A stretch of 64,000 nt of DNA, taken from Acanthosepion esculentum (Eukaryota > Mollusca > Cephalopoda > Sepiida > Sepiidae). The translations under genes were made by a program, and so were the position numbers. Position 1 is the first letter of the stretch, and each line of letters starts with the position of its first letter. The notes beneath the pieces were generated by a model. The model saw nothing but the letters and a program-made list of their open reading frames with translations, ran no database searches and had not been told where the DNA came from. Positions 32,925 through 44,574 of the stretch are shown piece after piece. The stretch is from positions 62,946,102 through 63,010,101 of the forward strand of contig OZ038500.1 of NCBI GenBank assembly GCA_964036315.1, written 5' to 3'.

Positions 32925-33640
32925 TTTGATTGATTGATTCGTTTTTACGGCTTATCAACCCTTTGCAGGTTATTTAAAGCCAGAAAATATTTTAAGATTT
33001 TAAGAATATATTTTGGCGATAATAATGGTTTGCAAGTCTTACTAATTTCTTCTTTTAATTTCTTCTACTTAATCAGTAGATTGATTGATTGATTCGTTTT
33101 TACGGCTTATCAACCCTTTGCAGGTTATTTAAAGACAGAAAATATTTTAAGATTTTAAGAATATATTTTGGCGATAATAATGGTTTGCAAGTCTTACTAA
33201 TTTCTTCTTTTAATTTCTTCTGCTTAATCAGTAGATTGATTGATTGATTCGTTTTTACGGCTTATCAACCCTTTGCAGGTTATTTAAAGCCAGAAAATAT
33301 TTTTAGATTGTAAGAATATATTTTGGCGATAATAATGGTTTGCAAGTCTTACTAATTTCTTCTTTTAATTTCTTCTGCTTAATCAGTAGATTGATTGATT
33401 GATTCTTTTTGACGGCTTATCAACCCTTTGAAGGTTATTTAAAGCCAGAAAATATTTTTAGATTGTAAGAATATATTTTGGCGATAATAATGGTTTGCAA
33501 GTCTTACTAATTTCTTCTTTTAATTTCTTCTGCTTAATCAGTAGATTGATTGATTGATTCTTTTTGACGGCTTATCAACCCTTTGAAGGTTATTTAAAGC
33601 CAGAAAATATTTTCAGATGGTAAGAATTGTTTTTTTTAGA
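32925..33640 (-). repeat. Tandemly amplified SINE 3' tail, ~155-bp units (4.6 copies)
   Basis: Unit boundaries recur at about 32925, 33078, 33232, 33388 and 33543, each beginning gattgattgattc then tttttacggcttatcaaccc, passing gaaaatatttt and ggcgataataatggtttgca, and ending cttctgcttaatcagta. Copies are >95% alike. The unit is the 3' tail of the composite SINE that continues at 33640-33930; the single-copy version is at 62560-62700. Confidence 0.92.
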
Positions 33641-33930
33641 TAATATTGATTTAGGGATACAACTCTTACTAATTAACCCATAGCTGGGGGAAGAATAGGT
33701 GGATTTATACCTTTCGCAAGAGTAATTTTGTGTAAGTGCATATAATGAACCCAACTGGAATTGTAACTTGGTTCTCTGATTAAAAATTCAAAGACATATT
33801 CCATTACACCACCTGCACATTCAAGTTTACTGCACTTAGTATTCCCAAGTGGTCACCCATCTAGGTACTGACCAAGCTCGATGTTTCTTAACTTCAGTGT
33901 AAGGAAAATCATATTTTGACATGATGTGTC
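33640..33930 (-). mobile_element. Composite SINE: 5S rRNA head plus tRNA-related segment
   Basis: Minus strand, 5' to 3': a 5S-like head (33822-33930) with ctgaagttaagaaacatcga, gcttggtcagtacctagatg and ggtgacca; a tRNA-like part with box A-like ggtggtgtaatgg and box B-like aagttacaattcc; then the gaaaggtataaatccacc and ccccagctatgggttaatta SINE core, leading into the amplified tail. The same order occurs at 62300-62700. Confidence 0.75.
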
Positions 33931-34299
33931 TATAAATCTTGTGTGATGTTGGTAACATCTGATAAGAATGCAAGACTGAATCTTTCATTTCTATTTGAAA
34001 TTCTTGAATTAGGAGTTACCATTTTTTATATTATTTATATTCAGACATATCCCCATCTTTGTTGTTGTTATTCTAAAATTTCATCTGTTGTGCTCTTTGG
34101 TCTCCTTCAGGTGTCTGTCAACGCAGGTAACCTTCAGGGCATTTCAAGTTGGCTCTTTTATTTGATCTAAAAGGATTGGTCCTGATATTCATAAGCTCAA
34201 ATAAAGATGAGGCGTTGTTGTGTTAATCTATCAAGAGGAAAGGACCGCTTGCCTTTAACCACGTATAAACACTAACCACTGATGTCATAGAGAAAGATA

Positions 34300-34720
34300 C
34301 AACTACCTCAACCCCAAAACATCATCAGATTCAGTTAGTGCATTTTTGCAATGCTGTGGTCATCACTTCCCTCCATCTCACAATTGTGCTTCATGATAAC
34401 ATTCCTTTTGCACTGAGGATGTTGAGGTTACCCTGTCCTTCCTCTCAGAACCTAAAGGAGCAGAACTTGAAAGGCAACAGGTGGCTTGAATTCAGAGTTT
34501 TCCTTCTCCTACACTGGCTGCCAACCAAGGCTATACGGCCCAGTCCTGCTATTTACCCATAGCTGGTGTGGGAAGGCGAAGCGGTGAATTCATACCTTTC
34601 TCATGGAAAAGGATATTAGCACGTAAGAGAAATGCAATAACTCAACTTGAATTCAAACTCAGTTTTCTGATTCATCAACTCGAGCTGCTATTCATTACTC
34701 CACGATGCTGTAATGTCAGC
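34300..34720 (-). repeat. tRNA-derived SINE
   Basis: Right-hand head (gctgctattcattactccac, gaattcaaactcag), core ggtgaattcatacctttctc, tail segment tgctatttacccatagctgg and ggctgccaaccaaggctata. Sequence at 34060-34300 leads in without a clear boundary. Confidence 0.65.
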
Positions 34721-34849
34721 TGACTAGGTTAGCATTGCAGAAAACTGTCCAATGTAAGACAGACTTTTATATAGGCTTCCTGTTGGTTCTAGTGGTCAGT
34801 AAAAGCCAAGATTTTGATGCTGATTTTTAATCAGGCTCTCTTCTGTAAT

Positions 34850-34954
34850 GTTAATCTCGTCAGCCTTAGATTGAAGGCAAGACGGGCAGAGGCAAACAAC
34901 GCATAACCTACCTAGCAAGCGAAGAAGAAGAAGAAGAAGAAGAAGAAGAAGAAC
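34850..34954 (+). mobile_element. RTE-type LINE 3' tip with (GAA)n tail
   Basis: gattgaaggcaagacgggca, gaggcaaacaacgcataacc then tacctagcaagcgaag and ~11 AAG triplets. It matches the DRLKAR+GRG+QRITYLAS end of the RTE family. Confidence 0.8.
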
Positions 34955-35229
34955 CTTGTCATAGTGTATTTTACTGGCTTATTAATTAAATAAGCTATAT
35001 ATCTCTTTCTTCCGTTTCTTTTTAATTATCCCCCCAGCAGCCAATTAATTAACAACCATTTTTCAGTTATCTTTCAGTTTAAATGCTAGTGGCATGCCAC
35101 CGAGTGGCAGATTGGTGGCTTGCGTGTAGAGAAGGCCTTGCGCTGTGAGATGCTTAACCAATTTGAACTTGATTATGTCCTCGCTTAGGCGATCATGTAT
35201 CTTTCGATACATGACTGACGAGGCAGATT

Positions 35230-35420
35230 TTTTTTTCCGCAGTAGGTTGCCATCCAAGGCTATAGAATACAGTCTGTCCTGCTATTTACCCATAGCTGGA
35301 GGGAGAAGAATAGGATTCATACCTTTCCCAAGGGTATTCGCACGTAAGTGAATGTAATGGACTCGACTGGGATTCGAACTCGGCTCTTCGATTCCTCAGT
35401 CCGATCGTGCCTCCTTTATT
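35230..35420 (-). repeat. tRNA-derived SINE, well preserved
   Basis: Minus-strand order: head with B box gagttcgaatccc (around 35372-35384), core gggaaaggtatgaatcctat, tail ccagctatgggtaaatagca then ggacagactg. The B box is a near-perfect match to the polymerase III consensus. Confidence 0.78.
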
Positions 35421-35454
35421 ATAGTAGTATAACAAAAAATCTTTGAAAATAACT

Positions 35455-35595
35455 AATAGTTTGGCCGAAAGTTCTTGGAACCAGTTCTTGCAATCATAAA
35501 ACTCAGAAAAGGGAAGACTTGTATGCTCTGAAGAAAATTATAATAAAAAACTAAACAAAAGTACCCTGTCAGTTTTATTTAATGAAACACACGCG
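35455..35595 (+). mobile_element. Penelope-like element, N-terminal fragment
   Basis: Plus-strand frames contain a diverged SLAES...QFL start and NKKLNKSTLSVLFNET, matching KLNRSTLSVVFNET of the PLE copy at 12245-12420. It ends in a (CA)n/(CG)n microsatellite at 35588-35620, as the other copies end in (TA)n. Confidence 0.6.
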
Positions 35596-35904
35596 CGTGC
35601 GCATACATACACACACACACACCATCAATATATATACACTGCTGACTCAGATCTTAATGCCAAATAAAAAAATAAAAAAAATATACCTCTTGCGTTGTTA
35701 GACATTTGAGTATGAGATATCTCCCAGAAATTGCAATTACAGTTCGCTCAACATAGTTGTAGTATAAACCAAGGGTCGGCTCTTTGCGTGTCAAAGAAAC
35801 ACAAATGTGCCCGAGCAGGCGTCTGCAACTGGGACTGGTTAGCCGCCCTACGATACGGGTGTGCTTGGAAACCAGTAGCCAGCCATTATATTACATTACA
35901 TTAT

Positions 35905-38283
35905 ATCATATTTATATGTTGTAAGTTAGGCGGAGAGAAAGATGAGAGGGGAGTAGGACTGATATTAGACCAAGACATGAACAAATGTGTGCTGGGATGC
36001 TATTAAATATCTGAAAGAATTCTTTTAGTTAAACTGAAAGGGGAGACTTTCAATAAATCCATCATGGTTGTATATGCCCCGAGAGCACAAAGTACAGAAG
36101 AAGAAATTGAAAAATTTAAAAGTTTTTTCTGCGCGCTAAACAACGCCAAGGCTCAATGTAAATCGCAAGAAACTACAATCGTCATAGGAGACCTGGATAT
36201 CAAAGTAGGCAGGGAGAGAAAAGGTGAAATAGTTGTCAAGTTTGGACTATGAACTCGTAATGAACGCGGATAAAATGCGTCCAATGATGTACGGCGAATG
36301 ACCAGGTAGTAGCCAACACCTGGTTTCAAGAACACCCAAGGCATACATGGACGTACATGGAGAAGCCCAGTGGGGAGAAACAAAACAAAAAACAAAAACA
36401 AAAAAAACAACAAAAAAAAAAAACAAAAACAAATGAACTATAAAACTATGAGTAAGAGATTTAAAAATGCAGTTTTACCCTGCAAAACATACCCAAGTAT
36501 CGTCTGCGGGAGCGACGGCTTTCCAGTGATATGTAAACTTAGAGTGAAACTATGGAAATTGAAGTGGGACAAGGCAGCACTATATAGCATACCCCGGAAT
36601 TACCCGAATGTGAAGAAATATACGGACAGCGTGAAAAGCGGATACAATGAACAAAATGAGAATGGGAACTCGAAGTGGGGCACATCAAGGGAAGCTTTAG
36701 TAACACCAGTAATCGGGATCTTCTTAATGAAAACCAGACAAAGAAAAAATTAATAGATAACTAATGAAATTCTCGACATGATGAAAAGGAGACAAAAACA
36801 ACACCAAGTTAACGACACAGAATATAGGACATTACACAAAGAAATTAGAAATAATGGGTACCAGAGATAAAGTAGATATGCAAAAAAAAAAAAAAAACAT
36901 ACAAGAGAACTGACAAGACAAAAGACTTGCTCATCAACAGGGTGCATTAAATCCAATGACGGGACACTGATATTAGAGAAAGAAAATGCCCCAGAGATGA
37001 AACAAATATACCGGAGAATTCTTCCACGGCGAAAGAGGACAACCGACAATAAATAGAAATATCGGGCGACCAGAAATATTAAAATCTGAAGTTAAATCAT
37101 CACTGGCTAAACTGAACAGAAACAAAGTAGCAGAGCCAGACGGAATTGTAATAGAGATTCTGGTAGCCTTAGATGATTTCAGCATTGACCAGATTTCAGA
37201 TATAATAAATGGAATATACAACAGTGGTGATATACCGGAAGTATATCAATTTCCATAGCACTGCCTAAGAAGCCAGGTACAAACGAATGTGAACTCCGTC
37301 GGGCAATCAGCCTAATGAGCCATGTAGCAAAATGTATTCGAATTCTGATGAATTAAGTGTTCAGCATAATTAAATCGGAAAAAGGACAAGAACAGTGCGG
37401 GTGATATTTATGCTCAAAATGATGTAAGAAAGATCAGTGCAGATGCAAAAGTATGTATACATATGCTTTATAGAGTATGCAAAATAAAGTACATCACAAA
37501 AAACGGCTAGGTAACCTTGACGTATTTGGGAAGGTTATTAGAATAATCCAGAATCTATACTGGGAACAAACTGCTTGCATGCGTATAGAAAATGAATGGA
37601 GTAAATATACAAAAATAGAAAAGGGTATAAGACAAGGGTGTGTCTTCTCACTGGACATATTCAACCTATTCAGGAAGGCGATTTTGAGAGAATTAGAAGT
37701 CCCACCACGAGTTATTAATGGCAGCCACAATCTAAACAGCATAAGATATTAAGATGACACAGTGTTGATAACAGACACAGAAAGGAAACTACAAGAACTC
37801 CAATAGAAGGTAGTGAAGGAAGGTGAGAAGAAATTAATATGTAATATCAGTCCTCCTATATGGTAGTGAATGTTGGACAATCTTATCATAGATGAAGAAG
37901 AGACTTGAAGCAAAGGAAATGTGATTCTACAGAAGGATGCTGAGAATACCATGGACCGAGTATGTGAGCAACGACAAAGTTTTAGAGAAAAGGAAAACAG
38001 AAAGGACATTAATATCAGGAAGAGACAGTTGAAATTTCTAGGGCAGATAATGTGAAAAGAAGGCTTGGAAATTTTGATACTCACAGGACAGATTGAAGGC
38101 AAGTGGGGAAGAGGAAAGCAACGCATAACTTACTTAGTAAATGGATGCCGGAGCAAGGTTTAGGAGAGATAAAAAAAAAAGACAAAATTTATTAATAGCT
38201 ACAAAGGACAGGAAATTGTGGAGAGTCATGATCGCCAATGTCCTGAAGGCATACGGCACACACAAGAAGAAGAAGAAGAATTA
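35905..38283 (+). mobile_element. RTE-type LINE, 2.4 kb, EN and RT remnants
   Basis: The longest RTE copy. EN: GGEKDERGVGLILDQDMNKC, then MVVYAPRAQSTEEEIEKFKS and TTIVIGDLDIKVGRERKGEI, then FKNAVLPCKTYPSIVCGSDG then FPVICKLRVKL. The catalytic SDH is SDG and GDLN is GDLD. An A-rich run (36380-36430) replaces part of EN. RT: SSLAKLNRNKVAEPDGIV-like, PKKPGTNECELRRAISLMSH, QNLYWEQTACMRIENEWSKY, KIEKGIRQGCVFSLDIFNLF, SIRY.DDTVLITDTERKLQE. C-terminal RRMLRIPWTEYVSNDKV and RQLKFLGQIM-type blocks end in (AAG)n. Many stops; inactive. Confidence 0.88.
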
Positions 38284-38289
38284 GTTCTC

Positions 38290-38940
38290 GAGATAAAAAC
38301 AGACATTAATACTTGCATTGACTAAGTTGATTGGGATTAATTTTGCCGCCGACCGAGAGGAAAGAAGTTGTTTAGATGTTTTAAATATCATTGGTGCTTG
38401 AAGAAAAATAAATTTAGCCTCGCGCAACCAAAAACAGTAAATTGAATGGGCAGGCGCTGACGTCCCGATTACATAACTAGACAGGCGTTGACACACGCAC
38501 ACACACACACATGCAGAATTTAAATTCATTGTCTTGTGTTAGTGTCTGTTAACAAGTGCATCAAGCAATGCAGACGTGTGTTGTCGGTGCGTAGGATGTT
38601 CCAGAGTTTTATATGCGTCTTGCTGATACACTGTCTGTAGTCATTATTGAACGTATAATTTACATATCTTGTCCCGAGTGTTCTGCATACTCCGTCCACG
38701 CTTTTTTTTTCTCTTCAAGCGAAGCACCTAGCATGCTTAGTCATATCGTCATGTTTCCTACAGTCCATGATTCCTCTAACGCAAATGCCGAGAGAGTAAG
38801 AATGCTCATGTGGCTAGCAGGTCATATGAAAACCTCCACAGGATTCGCGACTGATAACACAAAATAACGCTGTTTATTTTAGCCCACAGATTAAGTTTAT
38901 TTAATTGCTGTCTTCACTAATAATTATTTTATATCTACTT
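38290..38940. other. Unassigned, moderately GC sequence upstream of exon candidate
   Basis: No element recognised apart from a (CA)n run at 38488-38511. It could contain transcript or promoter sequence of the minus-strand gene, but nothing diagnostic is visible. Confidence 0.35.
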
Positions 38941-38942
38941 AC

Positions 38943-38993
38943 GTAGATCTCTTCAGGACGTTTATAGCACGAACGGGAAACAATTTTTACAGC
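38943..38993 (-). CDS. Candidate 51-bp exon, upstream of the SLC17 gene
   Basis: On the minus strand a gaaattttgcag acceptor and a strong ATCTAC|gtaagtag donor bracket exactly 17 open codons: AVKIVSRSCYKRPEEIY. It would splice in phase 0 to 32694-32886, whose first two codons (I, D) precede the ATG in frame. It may therefore be a 5' exon of the transporter transcript (UTR or extra coding sequence), or belong to another gene. No family resemblance is recognised and the support is splice sites plus an open frame only. Confidence 0.4.
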
Positions 38994-39574
38994 CTGCAAA
39001 ATTTCAAAAGAGGGAGTCTTTGTCTAAATTAGTCGACATGACTGTTCAGATGTTCCAAGGAGAATAGATCGTTATGAATGGATCGTGGAGACTTACCACT
39101 AAAACTCAGATCAAATATCAATACTCTTGTTATCGCTCATCAAACACATCATCCCCATTAATGATGTCGACCACTACAATTAACACTTACTAGTAGTACC
39201 CATGAAAATTTCACGATTTTGCTGTATCAATTTTCTTAAGAATCATAATTCGTAATTTAATGAATGAAAAGCTCATGGAGAGTTCTACGACGATAAAATA
39301 CTCGTAGAAATTCTCCTATAGCACTGTTAAATATTTTCGTTTAACAATATCAACAGTAATCATCAGTATAAGTAAGAGGGTCCAAATGAAAAGACTTAAT
39401 TTTTTTTATTTTTTCCATTTCATTGAGGCAGTCGTTAAACACAAGAGAATATTATCGTCCATTATTTATAAAGTATTGGCAGGACGTAAAGTACGTGCTA
39501 ACTAAAGAACAAGTAGAATTATATATTAAAATATTCTAATGTGTTTATTATTATTTATGAAGGTTTTCGCGTTA

Positions 39575-39606
<32 letters not shown>

Positions 39607-40165
39607 CGAAAAAACAAGTTGAGTATAGGAAGAGAAATAGGAATTGAAGAAGCGAATAAGAAAACGTAATGCTAAGAAGAATCTTGATACCATTAAATAA
39701 AAAACAATTATTATTGATATATTTTTTTCATACGAGCCTGGAGGTAAATGGAAGATCAAGGATTCCATGAAATTTGGGGATCTCTGGGCCAGAGAGAGGG
39801 AGAGAGTAGGGACATTGAGATAGGAATTTTTTGATGCACCAGATCTATATTTAAAATCCTGACTTTTTACCTGGTTTCGAATACATCATTCTTTCAGCGA
39901 TGAGGCAGACCCAAATACAATAGCATGTATACTTTTGTTAAGATTACACTGAATGCCCAAAAATTACGGTATAGCATGTTTGTGAAGGTAATAGTAGGTG
40001 GAAACGCTATTTTTTAACATACCCGGAGGTCGCAGAGGGATAAAGGGCTCGATAGTCTAAAACGTTTGGGGGTGCCCGGTGTTAATGCGTGTGCTATTTT
40101 TACTAGAGTCATCGCTGGTAAGAGAGGGATCGACAGTCAGTTTATCTTGTAAGTGATAATTTTAT
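38994..40165. other. Unassigned; (TTA)n at 39577-39605
   Basis: 39730-39835 is a diverged inverted copy of sequence at 100-170 (ggtccagagatctccaaact type). A gtaagt donor-like site at 39087-39092 has no open frame. No gene supported. Confidence 0.4.
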
Positions 40166-40172
40166 TTTATTG

Positions 40173-40950
40173 AACTAGCAGCATGGCCCGGCGTTGCCCG
40201 TGCTTGATTCAAAAATCGTACGACTCATACAACAATCGCTATCACTTGACTTAAAATATTTTTGCCCTTTGCATTTAAACGAGTGCCCTTTGCCGTGCCG
40301 ATGTTGCTACATGCCTTACTTCTTGCCTATCTCACACTGCGAACTTTTACTAAGCTCTATACTAAACATTAAATCTGTTACGAAAAAAGAACTAAACAAA
40401 ATGAACACAAAACGATCAGCTTTAAAAAAGGACTCGCAACTGAAAAAACCGAATGAAAAAAGAATGTTAACAACAAATACTTTTTCACACCCAACCCAGT
40501 TTTGCGGAATCAGAATCAACGTTGAGTTTAAGCAAGCGAATGAGCCAATTGGAGTAAAGTGCCATGCAGATTTAAATTTTTCCCACTTGTGACGAATGCA
40601 GCTATCGATTTTTTTTTGCATGCTAGCATGCTAGTTAACATTCGTGTCAGTCAGCTGTTGGCTCTCACGCTGGCCAATAGAATCTTCCTGCCTATTCGTG
40701 GCAGCCAGCTATAGGCTCTCACTCTGGCCAGTAGAAAATGGCCGCAAACTACATGAAAACTGCCGTAGAAGCATGAAAAAATCGATTATTTCCACTATCG
40801 ATGGGAGTTGGGAAATGCAAAGTCAGTGTTGGCCTTTCCACTAACTTGGAGCATGTGCATGTAAATTTTGGTGCAAATCCGTCGAAAATTGCGGCCGTGC
40901 ATTCGTTACACACGCACACACATACATCCTGATTTTTATAGATAGAGATT
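40173..40950 (+). mobile_element. ~770-bp dispersed element, copy 1
   Basis: Begins actagcagcatggcccggcg then ttgcccgtgcttgattcaaa, and ends in a CA-rich run and tttttatagatagagatt. It is ~95% identical over its length to 56226-57058. No transposase or RT, and small frames differ between copies, so it is non-autonomous. Terminal repeats and target duplication are not resolved; class unknown. Confidence 0.8.
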
Positions 40951-41154
40951 TTCTAAGTATTTGATTGAATATGAGCCATTATTTATGTTTCAACTGCATT
41001 AGGAAAAGATAAACATAGCCAAAAAGAATTTGAAAGTTTCTTGAAATTTCTCTCTTTTCAATTGTATGAGCGATGAAGAACCTAGCATTCCTCATAAGTT
41101 TCCTACTTTGGTATATCGTTGGATCTAAACGAGTAACAAAATGTAGTATATGTT

Positions 41155-42133
41155 CTTTGACTTCTTCTACGCGCCATGTCCTTTCAAGACGTGGGCGATC
41201 ATAGACCTTCAGAATTTCTTATCCTTTGTAACTCGAAGAAATGTTTATCTCCGTACTATCTCTTCCAGTTCCTGTCCTGCCGTCCATTTACACAATCCGG
41301 TTAAATAGATTAATCGCTGTTTCCCTCTGCCCGCGTTCCCTTCAGTATATGCCGTGAGTGTCAGAATCTCCAAGCCATTCTTTCTCGTTATGTGTCCTAG
41401 AAATATTAACTCTCTTTCTGATTCTAAATATGTGTGCTTTTTTGTTTCCAATTTTCTTAAAACTTTCTCGTTGATCACATGTTCCTTCCACGCTATTCTT
41501 AGTATTCTTTCTGTAGACCCACGTCTCTTGCCTCAAGTCTTCTCTTCTTCTGTGAGGAGATTGCCCAGCATTCATCGCCATAGAGGACGAGTGATATTAC
41601 ATAACAGTTCGAGCAATCGTTTCTTTGTTTCTAATGAAAATTTCCCGTTTCTTATTACTTTACTTAGCTTTATACTACGATCATTCGCTATTACCATGCT
41701 TCCTTGTATTTGTGTGTCACATGTTCCGTCGTTTGCTAAAACACGTCCGAGTTAGTTCAATTTTTATACTTGCTTAATTTCGGCTTCTCCACTTCGTAGG
41801 TCGTACCTTGGACTGTCTTTCTTCCTAATGACTGTCTTCCTACAGTTGCTGTTTAATCCTTTCTTTTCGCTTTCCTTTGCTGCAGTCTACATATTCCTGA
41901 AGTTTTCTTTCTGTGTCCACCACCGACACAGTGTTATTTGCGCATCTTATTTTAAGATTCTGACCGCCAATAATAAAATTATCGTCGCAATTCTGGATCG
42001 CTTCGCTGTATAGGTTGAATAAATCCGGTGAGAAGACACATCCTTGTCTTACGCTCCTTTCTATATTTTTGTTCAATGCTCAATGCATTTTCTAACCGTA
42101 TGCCGGCTGTTTGTTTTCCCAGTTCATATACTT
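41155..42133 (-). mobile_element. RTE-type LINE, RT to 3' end
   Basis: Minus-strand blocks: VKVYELGKQTAGIRLENALS, RQGCVFSPDLFNLYSEAI (RT motif), IIGGQNLKIRCANNTVSVVD with catalytic YADDT changed to CANNT, then the WVYRK.TKN.VE and RKLETKKHTYLESERELIFL C-terminal part, ending at 41160 (acgcgccatgtcctttcaag). Broken. Confidence 0.82.
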
Positions 42134-42595
42134 TCACGGTAATTGCTCCGATGAGCTGCTTTCGCTGGTTCCTAGACCTCATTAATTTAAACGACCTACG
42201 AGGCTGGCATCCCGTTCCCACCCCTTCACCGTTGAAACTGTTAGATATAGACGTCTCTTCTACTCCAATAGCTTCATATCTCGCATATCTCGCCTGTAGA
42301 ACTCCCTTCCTTATTCCTGTTTCCCTGACAAATACAATCTCCAACTATTTAAGTGTAACGTCAATCGACATCTCCAGTTGCCTTGATCTATCCACTTCCC
42401 TTCTCCACATCCTTTCACCTTTCATTCCTATCTGCTCTCGCTCCAAATCTGCTGTAACCCCCTTGCCTTGATCGATCCACTATCTTTCTCCACATCCTCT
42501 CCTTTACCACTCCTATCTGCTCTTCCTCCAAACCTTCTGTAACCCCTTGCGTGCTAGTGGCTTCCAGCCTTGCTTGGGGTGATAAGCTTAAAAAA
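42134..42595 (+). mobile_element. LINE relic, family A, 3' end
   Basis: Joined directly to the RTE relic at 42133. Reads (H)GNCSDELLSLVPRPH.FK, then RPTRLASRSHPFTVETVRYR-type sequence over several frames, with two tandem ~100-bp copies of the terminal ccttgatc...ccac...tctgctc segment, ending cttgcttggggtgataagct. Confidence 0.8.
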
Positions 42596-43155
42596 AAATG
42601 TTATGTTTATATGTTTATGCTTCCCAATACATGTTCCATATTACTCTAATATTTATCTTAACAATTCAAATTGTTCTTTGTATCGTACGTTATCAAATAA
42701 AACTCTCTTCCATTTAAAACTTTTTAGTTGTTTCGCTAAAACCGTAAATTAACCTTCTTCCAAACGACTACAAAACACAATTTGCGAATGAATTCCCAAA
42801 TTTGTAGAACTGCATTCATGCCGAAGATATCGTATTAAAAAAAAATAAAAAAACAAAAAAGCGGATTAATGTTTACTGATAACGAAAATTATTGCATATT
42901 TGATAAAGATAAAATGTGTTAAATTCACTGCACTTCCTGTTCTCTGATTTCTGGCATTTAAATGAATAGACAAATCCACTATTTCGTGATAATTTTTTTC
43001 AGCTGTCGAACAATTACCAAAAGGTTAATTTTACTGACATCATCAAAACTTTGGCTATTTGAACTCTCAAGAAAAATTACGTAAATGTGTATTTGGTGGT
43101 ATATAAGACCTCTCCCTATACCAGCAAATAAAAAGTTTCCCTGGTCTTGAAGTAT
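42596..43155. other. Unassigned sequence
   Basis: AT-rich; no feature recognised. Confidence 0.45.
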
Positions 43156-43159
43156 TTGG

Positions 43160-43490
43160 TAGATGACTTTCCCTCTTTTTATGTGCCATGTCCTTTCAGG
43201 ACGTAGGCGATCATGGTTCTCAACCTTCCTCTATCACTTGCAGCTCTCAACAAGTTCCTTCCCTCTGCTTCCTCTCCCAGAACACGTTCTGTCATCTACT
43301 TGCTTAAGCCCGCCAGGAATGTCACGGGTTGTTTTCCCTTGTCTCTCTTTCCCGTTATTAGACCCGTGAGTATCAGATTCTCCAGTCCCTCCTTCCTCAT
43401 TATGTCTCCCAGAAACTTCAGCTGCCTCTTCCTGATGTTAAGTATAAGCCTCCTCCTTGTTTGCAACCTCTCTAGGACCTGCAAGCGGAT
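43160..43490 (-). mobile_element. RTE-type LINE, 3' end fragment
   Basis: Minus strand: VLERLQTRRRLILNIRKRQL, KFLGDIMRKEGLENLILTGL and ITGKRDKGKQPVTFLAGL, ending ...atgtgccatgtcctttcagg. It is cleaner than most RTE relics (62 open codons). Confidence 0.82.
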
Positions 43491-43494
43491 AAAT

Positions 43495-44060
43495 TAGTAA
43501 AACTATGAGTCTGTGCTTCTTCTCTCTTCATTTTCTCCCAGGATCTTGCATTGTTTTTATTTTTATTAAAAAAAATAAAAATAAAAAAATGAAACAAAAC
43601 AACAGCTATGAGAAAGTGACAAAAAGTTCAAGACTTCATTGGACTAAAATGACGCGATTACACTCTCGCACAAAGAAGAGGGTCCCTGAGAATATTAAAT
43701 TTAAATTACAATTTTTTTTAAATATATATTTTGTATACATAGTTTAGCCGATTCCATTTAGTTTCTTTTTCTTTTTGTTCATGTTTCCATCACTTTTGTA
43801 ATTAAATATTCCATATTATGATAACATGAGGTACTGACAGTGCTCCGCACAAAATGGCGAAAGCCATAACAAAAATTTATCCCCCTTCTCCTCGTAACAA
43901 TCATATGTAAAAAATTCTTGTAACCTGATAGAAAAAAAAACGAACAGGAATAAATATTACTGACAAACTCAAGGCTAGTTTAAATTTTAAAACTCTTTAT
44001 ACCAACGTTCCTGTTGAAAATGCGTATATATATCGACATTTCTATATCTAATATATTTAA
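43495..44060. other. Unassigned sequence
   Basis: AT-rich with A-runs; an unremarkable 80-codon frame at 43505-43747 is not recognised. Confidence 0.4.
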
Positions 44061-44066
44061 TATATA

Positions 44067-44430
44067 CAGGATGTCCAGAAAGTTCGTGTGCACTTTAAAA
44101 AATTTATAACTTTATTTGTATTTGCGGTAGAAATAATCTGTAAAAAATGTTATAAAGTTTAATGTACCTAGTTTTAAGTATAGCTAAAATAACTAATGTG
44201 ATTTCAGGCATTACTGTAAATTAGTTGGTAAATGTTTTCTGTGAACTGCAAAATCGTATTACCCTTTGTATTGCTAATGATGGAGGACATGTGGAAACTT
44301 AAATAAAATTTCAATAAAACCTTAAAAAATACAGATTTACTTCTTTCTAATCCTTTTTACAAATTATTTCTATCGCAAATACAAATAAAGTTATAAATTT
44401 TTTAAAGTGCACACGAACTTTATGGACACC

Positions 44431-44433
<3 letters not shown>
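44067..44433. mobile_element. mariner-type MITE, 367 bp, TA target duplication
   Basis: Inverted termini of ~80 bp: left caggatgtccagaaagttcg then tgtgcactttaaaaaattta, right ending tttatggacaccctg. Each end is flanked by TA. CAGG(G/A)TGTCC is a typical mariner-family end. The interior (~200 bp) has no transposase. The right TA continues into a (TA)n tract (44434-44473). Confidence 0.88.

Positions 44434-44473
<40 letters not shown>
44434..44473. repeat. (TA)n microsatellite
   Basis: About 20 TA units starting at the MITE target duplication. The flanking atttaatttccttaaatata repeat recurs near 44500, 44530, 45135 and 45230. Confidence 0.95.
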
Positions 44474-44476
<3 letters not shown>

Positions 44477-44574
44477 TTAATTTCCTTAAATATATCAACA
44501 TTTCTATATTTAATATATATATATAATTTCCTTAAATATATCGGCATTTCTATATCTAATATATATATTTTTTA

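Noticed and set aside
39093..39180. Minus-strand exon ending at a gtaagt site
   Set aside because: All three frames contain stops; could be untranslated, but nothing else supports it.
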